Shown: positions 40,105 through 47,913 of the stretch, in pieces
How the letters are laid out: every line of letters starts with the position of its first letter
Numbering within the stretch: position 1 is the stretch's first letter
Origin: Mycobacterium szulgai
GTDB taxonomy: Bacteria > Actinomycetota > Actinomycetes > Mycobacteriales > Mycobacteriaceae
Length of the DNA: 59,208 nucleotides
Direction: 5' to 3'
Assembly: GCF_002116635.1 (NCBI RefSeq)
Contig: NZ_LQPW01000075.1
Span: 1 to 59,208, forward strand
Program-made: the position numbers and the translations under genes
Notes under the pieces: generated by a model
Databases searched by the model: none
What the model was told of the DNA's origin: nothing
What the model saw: only the letters and a program-made list of their open reading frames with translations

Positions 40105-41616
40105 GTGACCGCTTTGAGTGCCAACCTGCTCGCATCCAAGGATCGCCATCCCGAGCGCATCGCGCTGCGCCATGACGACCTGGAGCTCACCTTCGCCGAA
40201 CTCGACGCCGCAGCCGCACGGGTGGCGACGCTGCTGGCCCGCGCCGGCGTCGACCCCGGCGATCGGGTGGGGATCATGCTGCCCAATACGCCGGCATTCG
40301 TCATTGTTTTCTTCGGGATCATCTATCGCGGCGCGGTGGCGGTTCCGATGAACCCGCTGCTCAAGGCCCGCGAGATCGCTTACTACCTGTCCAACAGCGG
40401 CGCCAAGGCGTTGTTCGCCACACCCACCTTCGCTGATGAGGCCGTCCCCGCTGCTGCCGAAGAGGGCGCCCAGTGCTGGCTGGTCGACGATGCCGGCCTG
40501 GCCGAGTTGACAAGAGAACTGCCCGTTGCGGATGCACCGGTGGAGCGCGCCGACGACGATGTCGCGGTCATCCTGCATACGTCGGGAACCACCGGAAAAC
40601 CCAAGGGCGCCATGCTCACTCACGCCAACCTGCGGCGCAACGCCGACGTCAGCGTGCGCACCCTGCTCAAGATCGGGCCCGACGACGTGGTGATGGGCTG
40701 CCTGCCGCTCTTCCACGTCTTCGGTTTGACCTGCGGGCTCAACAGTTCCATTCTGGCCGGCGCGACCTTGACGCTGATACCCCGGTTCGACCCGCGCAAG
40801 GCGCTCGAGGTGATCGAGCGCGACGCCGTCACGCTGTTCCAGGGGGTGCCGACGATGTATTCGGCGCTACTGGCTTTGGCGGACGACGCCGCGGCGCAGG
40901 CTACCCGCAGCCTGCGGGCCTGCGCCTCCGGCGGTGCGTCGTTGCCGGTGCAGGTGCTCAACGACTTCGAGAAGGCTTTTGGCTGCATCATCTTGGAGGG
41001 CTACGGGCTCTCGGAGAGCTCACCGGTAGCGTCGTTCAACCATCCGGACCGGCCGCGCAAGGCCGGTTCGATCGGCACCCCGGTGGAGGGCGTCGAGATG
41101 CGTGTGGTCGACCAGAACGGGGCCGAGGTAGCCCCGGGCGAGCCGGGCGAGATCCAGATCCGCGGCCACAACGTGATGAAGGGCTACTGGAATCTGCCCG
41201 AGGCGACCGAGGCCACGATCACGCCCCAAGGCTGGCTGGCCACCGGCGACGTCGGACGCATCGACGAGGACGGTTATTTCTTTATCGTCGACCGCACCAA
41301 GGACATGATCATTCGCGGCGGCTACAACGTCTATCCCCGCGAAATCGAGGAAGTGCTCTACGAGCACCCCGCGGTCGCCGAAGCGGCCGTGATCGGTTTG
41401 CCGCACGACTCGCTGGGCGAGGAAGTCGGCGCCGCGGTGGCGCTCAAGAAGAACGCGGCGGTCGAGCCCGATGAACTGCGCGATTACGTCAAAGCCCGCG
41501 TGGCGGCCTACAAATACCCGCGCCGGATCTGGCTGGTCGATGCCCTGCCCAAGGGGCCGACCGGCAAGGTGCTCAAACGCGAAATCACCGTTCCGGCAGC
41601 CGAAGACACTCGATGA
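40105..41616 (+). CDS. Long-chain fatty acyl-CoA/AMP ligase (FadD-like)
   Basis: The 503-residue ANL-superfamily enzyme starts at GTG 40105 with CTCCTGGAG upstream. ATP-binding core VILHTSGTTGKPKGAMLTH is at about 152-170. The later motifs GYGLSESSPVASF, GYWNLPEATEATI, DGYFFIVDRTKDMIIRGGYNVYPREIEEVL and the C-terminal Lys segment KGPTGKVLKREI complete the set (A5, A7, A8, A10). It activates a carboxylic acid, most probably a fatty acid, to the adenylate and CoA ester. It is not present at this position in M. tuberculosis as I remember it, and lies tail to tail with the SDR gene with no spacer. Substrate length is not readable from the sequence. Confidence 0.92.
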   Translation: MTALSANLLASKDRHPERIALRHDDLELTFAELDAAAARVATLLARAGVDPGDRVGIMLPNTPAFVIVFFGIIYRGAVAVPMNPLLKAREIAYYLSNSGAKALFATPTFADEAVPAAAEEGAQCWLVDDAGLAELTRELPVADAPVERADDDVAVILHTSGTTGKPKGAMLTHANLRRNADVSVRTLLKIGPDDVVMGCLPLFHVFGLTCGLNSSILAGATLTLIPRFDPRKALEVIERDAVTLFQGVPTMYSALLALADDAAAQATRSLRACASGGASLPVQVLNDFEKAFGCIILEGYGLSESSPVASFNHPDRPRKAGSIGTPVEGVEMRVVDQNGAEVAPGEPGEIQIRGHNVMKGYWNLPEATEATITPQGWLATGDVGRIDEDGYFFIVDRTKDMIIRGGYNVYPREIEEVLYEHPAVAEAAVIGLPHDSLGEEVGAAVALKKNAAVEPDELRDYVKARVAAYKYPRRIWLVDALPKGPTGKVLKREITVPAAEDTR

Positions 41617-42477
41617 CTAGGGCTGCACGTATCCCGGCGGGTTGACGCCGTCCACCCAGAAGTCGACGCCTAGCTGCCCGCCCGGCACGCAGTCGTACAC
41701 CGACAGGTCGGTGACGCCGGATTCCAGCAGTACGTCCTCACACAGCAACGTGTTGCCGGTGTAATCGCGGGAGTTCTTGGTGAGGATGACGTAGGCCGCG
41801 TCGGAGTACACCTCGGGCTTGCGCGCCCGTCCCATTGCCTCGTCGCCGCCCAGCAGGTTCTGCACCGCCGCGGTGGCCACCAGGGTGCGCGGCCACAACG
41901 TGTTCGACGCGATGCCGTCGGCGCGCAGCTCCTCGGCAATTCCCAACGCGCACAACGTCATTCCATATTTGGCCATCATGTAGGCCGTAGGCTTCAGCCA
42001 CTTCTTTTCCAGCAGCACCGGCGGCGATAGCGTCAGGATGTGCGGGTTCTCCCGGCCCTTCAGGTGCGGTATGCACGCTCGCGACACCGCATATGTGCCG
42101 CGCACCTGAATGCCGTTCATCAGGTCGAAACGCTTCATCGGCACGTCGCTGATAGATCCCAGGTTGATCGCCGAAGCGTTGTTGACGCAGATGTCGATGC
42201 CGCCGAATTGCTCGACGGTCTTGGCTACCGCGGACTCCACGGACTCCGGATCGCGCACGTCCCCCACGATCGGCAGCGCCTGACCGCCGGCTTCCTCGAG
42301 CTCCTTGGCCGCGGTGTATACCGTCCCCGGCAGTTTGGGGTGGGGCTCGGCGGTCTTGGCGATCAACGCGATGTTGGCGCCGTCCTGTGCGGCACGCTTG
42401 GCGATTGCCAGCCCGATACCGCGACTGGCGCCGGAGATGAACATGGTCTTGCCCTGGAGGGAGGTGGCGTGGGACAT
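41617..42477 (-). CDS. Short-chain dehydrogenase/reductase, HSDL2-like (Rv3224 type)
   Basis: The 286-residue protein begins at ATG 42477. The Rossmann motif GASRGIG (about 16-22), the NNAS motif near 99 and the catalytic YMMAK (Y-x3-K) near 168-172 make it a classical SDR. The segment [37 protein letters not shown] is typical of the HSDL2 group, which includes human HSDL2 and bacterial enzymes linked to fatty acids. The substrate is unknown. It is tail to tail with the acyl-CoA ligase and divergent from sigH. Confidence 0.92.
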   Translation of the reverse strand: MSHATSLQGKTMFISGASRGIGLAIAKRAAQDGANIALIAKTAEPHPKLPGTVYTAAKELEEAGGQALPIVGDVRDPESVESAVAKTVEQFGGIDICVNNASAINLGSISDVPMKRFDLMNGIQVRGTYAVSRACIPHLKGRENPHILTLSPPVLLEKKWLKPTAYMMAKYGMTLCALGIAEELRADGIASNTLWPRTLVATAAVQNLLGGDEAMGRARKPEVYSDAAYVILTKNSRDYTGNTLLCEDVLLESGVTDLSVYDCVPGGQLGVDFWVDGVNPPGYVQP

Positions 42478-42502
42478 GGCGTCACACTAACGCAGCCGTC
42501 CC

Positions 42503-42530
42503 GGGAAATAGCGCGCTGGCCGATGCTGTT
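42503..42530 (+). promoter_or_regulatory. Candidate SigH-type promoter of sigH
   Basis: GGGAAA (42503-42508) followed after about 18-19 bases by GTT (42528-42530) resembles the SigH consensus (GGGAAY-N16-19-cGTT). SigH is known to activate its own gene. Its position 55-60 bases before the strong GTG start at 42586 suits transcription of sigH; the TSS is not known. Confidence 0.4.
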
Positions 42531-42663
42531 GATTGGTGCGGTTTCTACTGTCGGTTCCAGCCTCTATGTTGGGAGGAGGGGTCAGGTGTTGGCGACTAGC
42601 CTGCTAGCCGAGCAGCGGTTGGCGTTCGTCGATACCGCAACCGAAGGGACCGTGTTAATCGAG

Positions 42664-43314
42664 ATGGCCGACATCGACGGTGTGACCGGGTCGCACGGGC
42701 CGGAGCCCGGTCCGCCTGGGGAGACGGACGAGGAACTGACGGCGCGTTTCGAGCGCGACGCGATTCCCCTGCTGGATCAGCTGTACGGCGGTGCGCTGCG
42801 CATGACTCGCAATCCTGCTGACGCCGAGGACCTGGTCCAGGAAACGATGGTGAAGGCCTACGCCGGCTTCCGCTCGTTCCGGGAAGGCACCAACCTCAAG
42901 GCGTGGCTGTACCGGATTCTGACCAACACCTACATCAATGGCTACCGCAAGAAGCAGCGGCAGCCGGCGGAGTATCCGACCGAGGAAATCACCGACTGGC
43001 AGCTGGCCTCCAACGCCGAGCATTCCTCCAGCGGCCTGCGCTCGGCGGAGGTCGAGGCCCTCGAGGCCCTGCCGGATACCGAGATCAAAGAGGCCTTGCA
43101 GGCGTTGCCAGAAGAGTTCCGGATGGCTGTTTACTACGCCGACGTCGAAGGTTTCCCCTATAAAGAGATCGCCGAGATCATGGACACGCCGATCGGTACG
43201 GTCATGTCGCGGCTGCACCGCGGCCGGCGTCAGCTGCGTGGTCTGCTGGCCGATGTGGCCAAGGACCGGGGTTTTGTTCGCGGCGAGCAGACGCACGAGG
43301 AGGTGTCGTCATGA
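42664..43314 (+). CDS. sigH: ECF sigma factor SigH (oxidative/heat stress)
   Basis: The 216-residue ECF sigma factor is read from ATG 42664, giving [10 protein letters not shown], the N-terminus recalled for Rv3223c. Sigma-2 ([79 protein letters not shown]) and sigma-4 ([51 protein letters not shown]) regions are complete. SigH directs thioredoxin, chaperone and protease genes after thiol oxidation. A second start GTG at 42586 adds 26 residues and has a much better ribosome site (AGGAGG, six bases spacing); the short ATG has no evident one. The gene overlaps rshA by four bases, so the sigma and anti-sigma are co-translated. Confidence 0.96.
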   Translation: MADIDGVTGSHGPEPGPPGETDEELTARFERDAIPLLDQLYGGALRMTRNPADAEDLVQETMVKAYAGFRSFREGTNLKAWLYRILTNTYINGYRKKQRQPAEYPTEEITDWQLASNAEHSSSGLRSAEVEALEALPDTEIKEALQALPEEFRMAVYYADVEGFPYKEIAEIMDTPIGTVMSRLHRGRRQLRGLLADVAKDRGFVRGEQTHEEVSS

Positions 43315-43613
43315 GCGAGTTCTCCGGCACGTCCGATTCGTGCCCAGACGGCAACGAAATCGGGTACTACGGGTGCGCGGAGGTCATCGCCGAGGTGTGG
43401 ACCCTGCTTGACGGTGAATGCACCCCCGAGACCCGGGAAAAGCTGCGCCGCCACTTAGAGGCGTGCCCGGGGTGCTTGAAGCATTACGGTCTCGAGGAGC
43501 GGATCAAGGCGCTGATCGCGACCAAATGCCAAGGCGAAAAGGCCCCGGATAGCCTGCGGGAGCGGCTCCGGCTGGAAATCCGGCGGACCACGATCATCCA
43601 GGGTGGACCGTAA
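43311..43613 (+). CDS. rshA: Zinc-binding anti-sigma factor RshA
   Basis: This 100-residue partner of SigH is translated from ATG 43311, overlapping the sigH stop (ATGA). The zinc motif HxxxCxxC (HLEACPGC) is near 49-56 and marks the ZAS family of redox-sensitive anti-sigma factors; a Cys lies at residue 22 (YGCAEV), and ECTPE and ATKCQ provide further Cys. Under disulfide stress the thiols oxidise and zinc is lost, releasing SigH. The C-terminal half is basic and helical. The order sigH-rshA is that of M. tuberculosis. Confidence 0.95.
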   Translation: MSEFSGTSDSCPDGNEIGYYGCAEVIAEVWTLLDGECTPETREKLRRHLEACPGCLKHYGLEERIKALIATKCQGEKAPDSLRERLRLEIRRTTIIQGGP

Positions 43614-43618
43614 CTGCT

Positions 43619-43693
43619 TTACGCGTTGGGCCGCTTGCCGTGGTTGGCTTTGCTGTGCTTGCGGTCACGCTTCTTGCGGCCACGCTTGGCCAT
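43619..43693 (-). CDS. bL37: 50S ribosomal protein bL37, 24 residues
   Basis: A 75-base frame on the minus strand from ATG 43693 to TAA 43619 encodes 24 residues, starting MAKRGRKKRDRKHSKANHGK. It is extremely basic. I recall this sequence as the small actinobacterial ribosomal protein bL37 seen in cryo-EM structures of the mycobacterial 50S subunit. A strong Shine-Dalgarno GGAGG precedes the start by seven bases. Its stop is five bases from the rshA stop, tail to tail. The short length means automated gene callers usually miss it. Confidence 0.92.
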   Translation of the reverse strand: MAKRGRKKRDRKHSKANHGKRPNA

Positions 43694-43887
43694 GGCAGAA
43701 CCTCCGTAGGTCGTCATACGCGGGGCGGTTAGCGTCCACCCGATTGCTGAACAGTGTCTCACGCGACCCGTTCGGTGGCCTCGGTAGCCCGCATGCCGCT
43801 GTCCCGAGCGGTCTTATGGTTCGATATATGGCAGCCTGACGGACCAGCAGTCAGCGTGCGCCAGTGGTCGAAACGAGTGGGGTGAAG
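43694..43887. promoter_or_regulatory. Divergent promoter region of bL37 and the biotinyl protein
   Basis: This 194-base interval carries the upstream regions of both divergent genes. Besides the bL37 ribosome site (near 43700-43705) I see a short GTGGGGTGAAG before the next start, but no clear promoter boxes or dyads. No coding frame of interest is present. Confidence 0.4.
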
Positions 43888-44103
43888 ATGGCCGAGGATG
43901 TTCGAGCCGAGATCGTGGCCAGCGTGCTCGAGGTTGTCGTCAGCGAAGGCGATCAGATCGGCAAGGGCGACGTCGTGGTGCTGCTGGAATCGATGAAGAT
44001 GGAGATTCCCGTCCTGGCCGAAGTCGACGGCACTGTCAGCAAGGTGAGCGTCTCGGTGGGTGACGTCATCCAGGCCGGCGACCTCATCGCTGTGATCAGC
44101 TAG
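43888..44103 (+). CDS. Biotin/lipoyl attachment domain protein (TB7.3 type)
   Basis: The 71-residue protein starts at ATG 43888 and is a single biotinyl domain: MAEDVRAEIVASVLEVVVSEGDQIGKGDVVVLLESMKMEIPVLAEVDG, with the biotinylated Lys in ESMKME (about 37). The end SVGDVIQAGDLIAVIS closes the beta-barrel fold. It matches Rv3221c (TB7.3), a free-standing carrier that would be charged by biotin ligase and serve an acyl-CoA carboxylase as its carboxybiotin carrier; the partner is not encoded here. The in-frame GTG at 43864 gives 8 extra residues without family match. It directly precedes pdtaS by 16 bases, indicating co-transcription. Confidence 0.93.
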   Translation: MAEDVRAEIVASVLEVVVSEGDQIGKGDVVVLLESMKMEIPVLAEVDGTVSKVSVSVGDVIQAGDLIAVIS

Positions 44104-44119
44104 GGCTTTTCCTACTTGC

Positions 44120-45622
44120 ATGTCGACACTCGGTAACCTGCTGGCCGAACACACGGTGCTGCCGGGCAACGCGGTCGACCATTTGCACGCGGTAGTAGGG
44201 GAGTGGCAGCTGCTGGCCGACCTGTCGTTCGCCGACTACTTGATGTGGGTTCGCCGCGACGACGGGGTGCTGGTGTGTGTTGCGCAATGCCGGCCCAATA
44301 CCGCGCCGACGGTGCTGCAGACCGACGCGGTGGGTAGCGTCGTCACCGCCGAACGGCTGCCCCTGGTAGCCGAGACCTTCGCCGCCGGTGCTGCCAGGCG
44401 CGAAAACGATGGAGGCCAAGGACATTCGTGGCAACTGCCAGGGCCCAATGTCGAGTCTTCCCCAGTGCGCTACCGCGAGCAGGTAGTGGCGGTGCTGACC
44501 CGGCATCAGACCGAAGTTGCTGCCCGTCGCGGTTCGGGAGGACTCGAGACGGCCTACCGGGAGTGCGCCACCGACCTGCTGCACATGCTGGCCGAGGGCA
44601 CCTTTCCCGACGTGGGTGACGTCGCCATGTCCCGATCCACTCCGCGGGCCGGCGACGGCTTCATTCGCCTCGACGTCGACGGCGTGGTCGCCTACGCCAG
44701 CCCTAACGCGCTGTCGGCCTACCACCGGATGGGGCTGACCAGCGAGTTGGAAGGCCACAATTTCATCAGGGTGACCAGGCCGCTGATCTCCGACCCGTTC
44801 GAGGCGCAGGAGGTGGCCGAGCATGTGCTCGACCTGCTGGCCGGCGGGGCGAGCATGCGCATGGAGGTCGACGCCGGTGATGCGACTGTGCTGCTCAGAA
44901 CGCTGCCACTGGTGGTACATAAGTCCAATGCGGGCGCAGCGATCCTGATCCGCGACGTCACCGAGGTCAAGCGGCGCGACCGCGCCCTGATCTCCAAGGA
45001 CGCCACCATCCGGGAGATCCACCACCGGGTGAAGAACAACCTGCAGACGGTGGCGGCGCTGCTGCGACTTCAGGCCCGGCGAACGGCCAATGCCGAAGGC
45101 CGGGAGGCCCTGATTGAGTCGGTACGCCGGGTGTCTTCGATCGCGTTGGTTCACGACGCGCTGTCGATGTCGGTGGACGAGCAGGTCAACCTCGACGAGG
45201 TCATCGACCGGATCCTGCCGATCATGAACGACGTGGCATCGGTGGACAGGCCGATCCGGATCAACCGGGTGGGCGAGCTGGGCGTGCTGGACTCCGACCG
45301 GGCGACCGCGCTGATCATGGTGATCACCGAGCTGGTGCAGAACGCGATCGAGCACGCCTTCGATCCGGCCGCTGCGGGTGGATCTGTGACTATTCGGGCT
45401 GAGCGTTCGGCGCGCTGGCTTGATGTCGTGGTGCACGACAACGGGCGTGGCCTGCCCGAAGGATTCAGTCTGGAGAAGTCCGACAGTCTGGGCCTGCAGA
45501 TAGTGCGGACCCTGGTGTCGGCCGAGCTGGACGGCTCGCTGGGCATGCGGGAAGCACCCGATCGCGGCACCGACGTGGTGTTACGGGTGCCGATCGGCCG
45601 GCGCGGCCGGTTGGTCTTGTGA
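44120..45622 (+). CDS. pdtaS: Sensor histidine kinase PdtaS
   Basis: The 500-residue soluble kinase starts at ATG 44120. The N-terminal GAF-like domain (about 10-145) and a PAS domain (about 175-280) precede the HisKA_2 dimerization helix REIHHRVKNNLQTVAALLRLQARR with phospho-His near 303. The HATPase region (about 390-495) has ELVQNAIEHAF, VVHDNGRGLPEGF and SLGLQIVRTLV. PdtaS phosphorylates the ANTAR antiterminator PdtaR. In M. tuberculosis the system senses copper and nitric oxide and controls the chalkophore-linked response; the cognate PdtaR is encoded elsewhere. Gene order with the biotinyl protein is that of Rv3220c/Rv3221c. Confidence 0.95.
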   Translation: MSTLGNLLAEHTVLPGNAVDHLHAVVGEWQLLADLSFADYLMWVRRDDGVLVCVAQCRPNTAPTVLQTDAVGSVVTAERLPLVAETFAAGAARRENDGGQGHSWQLPGPNVESSPVRYREQVVAVLTRHQTEVAARRGSGGLETAYRECATDLLHMLAEGTFPDVGDVAMSRSTPRAGDGFIRLDVDGVVAYASPNALSAYHRMGLTSELEGHNFIRVTRPLISDPFEAQEVAEHVLDLLAGGASMRMEVDAGDATVLLRTLPLVVHKSNAGAAILIRDVTEVKRRDRALISKDATIREIHHRVKNNLQTVAALLRLQARRTANAEGREALIESVRRVSSIALVHDALSMSVDEQVNLDEVIDRILPIMNDVASVDRPIRINRVGELGVLDSDRATALIMVITELVQNAIEHAFDPAAAGGSVTIRAERSARWLDVVVHDNGRGLPEGFSLEKSDSLGLQIVRTLVSAELDGSLGMREAPDRGTDVVLRVPIGRRGRLVL

Positions 45623-45630
45623 CGCGGTAC

Positions 45631-45763
45631 ACAGCAGTGCGGCCCCGACGATGGGGCGGGGCCGCTTATGGAGCTGTACAGCAGTGCGGCCCCGACGATG
45701 GGGCGGGGCCGCTTATGGAGCTGTACAACAGTGCGGCCCCGACGATGGTCGGGGCCGCACTGT
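45631..45763. terminator. Triple hairpin terminator array between pdtaS and whiB1
   Basis: A 47-base unit (ACAGCAGTGCGGCCCCGACG followed by ATGGGGCGGGGCCGCTTATGGAGCTGT) occurs at 45631-45677 and 45678-45724. A third, changed copy (45725-45763) ends in a stronger hairpin: GCGGCCCCGAC, GATG, GTCGGGGCCGC. Each copy can fold into a GC-rich stem (GCGGCCCC/GGGGCCGC). It separates convergent pdtaS (+) and whiB1 (-), so it plausibly ends both transcripts; no U-tract follows, as is common in mycobacteria. Confidence 0.85.
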
Positions 45764-45779
45764 GCGGAGATTGAGTTGT

Positions 45780-46034
45780 TCAGACTCCGCTTCGGGCCTT
45801 CGTCCGGGCATTGCGGCGCTTGAGTGCGCGCCGCTCGTCTTCGCTCATGCCGCCCCAGACACCCGAGTCCTGGCCGGTGTTCAGAGCCCAGCCGAGACAC
45901 TCTGTGGTCACCGGACACCGATTACAGACCAGTTTCGCGTCAGCGATCTGCGCGAGCGCCGGACCGCTGTTCCCAACCGGGAAGAACAGTTCCGGATCCT
46001 CGTCACGGCAGACCGCCTTGTGGCGCCAATCCAT
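45780..46034 (-). CDS. whiB1: WhiB1, Fe-S/NO-responsive regulator
   Basis: The 84-residue protein (MDWRHKAVCRDEDPELFFPVGN) starts at ATG 46034 behind GAGGAGTAACTACTA. The four cluster cysteines are at residues 9, 37, 40 and 46 (AVCRDE, LVCNRCPVTTEC), followed by GVWGG and a basic C-terminus (RRALKRRNARTKARSG). WhiB1 binds a [4Fe-4S] cluster, reacts with NO, and interacts with SigA; it is essential in M. tuberculosis (Rv3219). Its upstream region contains a CRP site at 46196-46211. Confidence 0.96.
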   Translation of the reverse strand: MDWRHKAVCRDEDPELFFPVGNSGPALAQIADAKLVCNRCPVTTECLGWALNTGQDSGVWGGMSEDERRALKRRNARTKARSGV

Positions 46035-46305
46035 TAGTAGTTACTCCTCACTATGTGCGCAGCAGTGCGCACGGGCGATTTCTCTTGGCGTGTTAACGCG
46101 TGCACAAGAAAGGTTTCCGTACCTCTACATATTTCTGCATGCAACCTTTTGATCGTTTCACAGGCTCATCGGATGTCAATAGTGTTACGGGAGCCCGTGG
46201 GCTATCTCACTTTCACGATCTGTTCCCGAACCCCTTACTCCGTTGTACTACACTACCGGCCGAATTGCGCCCTACATTTGCGTCGCAAGCTTGTCACAGC
46301 TTTGA
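46035..46305 (-). promoter_or_regulatory. whiB1 leader/promoter with a CRP binding site
   Basis: The 271-base interval upstream of whiB1 includes AGTGAGATAGCCCACG read on the minus strand (46211-46196), which is the CRP1 site I recall for the M. tuberculosis whiB1 promoter and matches the CRP half-site pattern (GTGA-N6-TCAC-like). The remaining sequence is AT-rich for this genome, with no coding frame. A second CRP site was not identified with certainty. Confidence 0.7.
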
Positions 46306-47280
46306 TTATCCCAGGTCAGAGCGTTCTTTTGCGGGCGGGGCGACGACGGGTAGCACGTCGGCAACCGCGCGGAACGTCATGGTTTCGCGCTGGCCGAGGT
46401 AGTCCCCGTCGAACTGGCAGGCGGCTGGACCGGCCGTGGCGGTAACCCGCACCCAAGGTACGTCGTCGTCTGTTACCAGATGTTTGAACTCGAACCGCGG
46501 CCGCTTGGCGAACATCTGCCGGACGATGCGCAGGGTGGGGATCAGCTTCATGGTGGTCGGGGCGAAGACCCCCAGACCCCGTTCGAAGGAACAGGTGGGG
46601 TTGGTCCATACCGGTCGTTCGTTCGCGTATGTCCACGGGCTCGCGTTGGATACGAAAACGAAGCTCACTCCCGTAATCGGCTCTCGCCCAGGAAGTTCCA
46701 GTGTGAGCGCCGGTTCGCGGCGGGTGTAGCCGTACACGAGGGGCACGGCGGTGCGGATGTAGCGCCACGCCGAGACCTTGCCGCCCTTATCGCGCTCCGC
46801 CTCGACTCCGGCGACCACCTCGGCGTCCACGCCCATCCCGGTGTTGAACACGGCCCAGCGCTCGCCGCAGTCGATCAACCCGATCCGGCGCCATTGCCGG
46901 TGCTGGTCGTACTCGTCGAGCAGCTGGATGAGCTGGTTGGTGGCGGCGATCGGGTCGCGAGCGATTCCCAGGACTCTGGCCAGCACATTCGCCGAGCCAC
47001 CCGGCACGATCGCCACCGCGGGTATGGGTCCTTGCGGAGGCGTGGCGGGGCTGCCGAGCATGCCGTTGACGACTCCGCTCACGGTGCCGTCGCCACCATG
47101 TACGACTACCAGGTCCACTCCGTCGGCAACGGCTGCCTGGCCGAGTTCAGCCCCGTGACCACGGTGTTTGGTGTGTTGGATAGTGAGTTCGACACGGCTC
47201 TTGAGCGCGTGTGCGACCAGGTCGCGTGCGGCCGGTGTGATGGTGGTGGCGGTGGGGTTCACGATCAGCACGGCACGCAT
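46306..47280 (-). CDS. Diacylglycerol/sphingosine kinase-family lipid kinase (Rv3218 type)
   Basis: ATG 47280 gives 324 residues beginning MRAVLIVNPTATTITPAARDLV. The DAGK catalytic signature is present: VVHGGDGTVSGVVNGML (about 60-76) and AIVPGGSANVLARVLGI (about 90-107), the nucleotide-binding GGDGT and GGxxN motifs. The C-terminal half is a beta-sandwich with GLGVFAPTTMKLIPTLRIVRQMF and DGDYLGQRETMTFRAV. These proteins phosphorylate diacylglycerol, sphingoid bases or undecaprenol-like lipids. The specific lipid is unknown. It diverges from a small membrane protein across a large palindrome. Confidence 0.92.
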   Translation of the reverse strand: MRAVLIVNPTATTITPAARDLVAHALKSRVELTIQHTKHRGHGAELGQAAVADGVDLVVVHGGDGTVSGVVNGMLGSPATPPQGPIPAVAIVPGGSANVLARVLGIARDPIAATNQLIQLLDEYDQHRQWRRIGLIDCGERWAVFNTGMGVDAEVVAGVEAERDKGGKVSAWRYIRTAVPLVYGYTRREPALTLELPGREPITGVSFVFVSNASPWTYANERPVWTNPTCSFERGLGVFAPTTMKLIPTLRIVRQMFAKRPRFEFKHLVTDDDVPWVRVTATAGPAACQFDGDYLGQRETMTFRAVADVLPVVAPPAKERSDLG

Positions 47281-47331
47281 GAGCCATGAGCTTAGGCGGC
47301 ATGCTTCGGCGCGCCGCGCAGCAGCGTGAGG

Positions 47332-47447
47332 TACGGCCCGTCGACTGTGTGCTCGCGGCCTCGAGTGTGCTTGCAGGGCGGGCAGATCGCGATCTGGCCG
47401 CCCTGGCGACACAGTCAAAGCCGCCAGCGCACACTCGACGGGCCGTA
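47332..47447. repeat. 116-base imperfect palindrome in a divergent intergenic region
   Basis: Outer arms TACGGCCCGTCGACTGTGTGC (47332 onward) and CGCACACTCGACGGGCCGTA (ending 47447) are complementary. The inner stem CAGGGCGG/CCGCCCTG surrounds the perfect 14-base palindrome CAGATCGCGATCTG (47383-47396). All share one centre at 47389/47390. It lies between the divergent lipid kinase and membrane protein genes. Confidence 0.85.
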
Positions 47448-47481
47448 AGGTCGCTACGGCCGCCATGACTACGCTGACGCT

Positions 47482-47913
47482 GTGACTGGTAGCGCCCCGC
47501 CGACCGTACGTGCCGCGGGAGTGATCGTCGCTGTTGAGGGCGCGGCGGCCCTGGTGATCGCGGCGGTTCTGGTGGTGCGCGGGCTCGCCGGTGCCGACCA
47601 GCACATAGTCAACGGGCTGGGTACCGCGGTCTGGTTCGTGCTGGTCGGCGGTGGGGTCCTCGCCGGGGGATGGGCTTTGATTGTCGGTAAGCGATGGGGC
47701 CGCGGGCTTGCGGTGTTCGCCCAGCTATTGCTGCTGCCGGTGGCGTGGTACCTGGCCGCGGGTTCGGGCCAACTGGCGATCGGGATTCCGGTGGGGGCGG
47801 TGGCGCTGTGCGCGCTGGCACTGCTGTTCAGCCCGCCCGCCGTGCGCTGGGCCGCGAGCGGCCATCAGCGCGGGTCTGCTAGTGCCGCCAACTCCGGGCC
47901 GGACAACCTGTAG
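47482..47913 (+). CDS. Small integral membrane protein (Rv3217c type)
   Basis: The 143-residue protein begins at GTG 47482 (MTGSAPPTVRAAGV). Four hydrophobic helices follow: VIVAVEGAAALVIAAVLVVRG, VWFVLVGGGVLAGGWALIVGK, LAVFAQLLLLPVAWYLA and LAIGIPVGAVALCALALLF. It has a short, polar C-terminus. The family is annotated as mycobacterial membrane protein of unknown function, same size as the M. tuberculosis gene. It overlaps the convergent GNAT gene by 49 bases. No motif identifies an activity. Confidence 0.85.
   Translation: MTGSAPPTVRAAGVIVAVEGAAALVIAAVLVVRGLAGADQHIVNGLGTAVWFVLVGGGVLAGGWALIVGKRWGRGLAVFAQLLLLPVAWYLAAGSGQLAIGIPVGAVALCALALLFSPPAVRWAASGHQRGSASAANSGPDNL

Noticed and set aside
42040..42585. 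Upstream extension of the sigH frame over the SDR gene
   Set aside because: The frame lies antisense to the SDR gene and has no sigma-factor homology; the only credible upstream start is GTG 42586.
45651..46037. Plus-strand frame over the terminator array and whiB1
   Set aside because: It reads the hairpin repeats and the antisense of whiB1, and encodes no recognisable protein.
47286..47468. 60-codon frame inside the 116-base palindrome
   Set aside because: Composition is explained by the palindrome; no ribosome site and no similarity to a known family.
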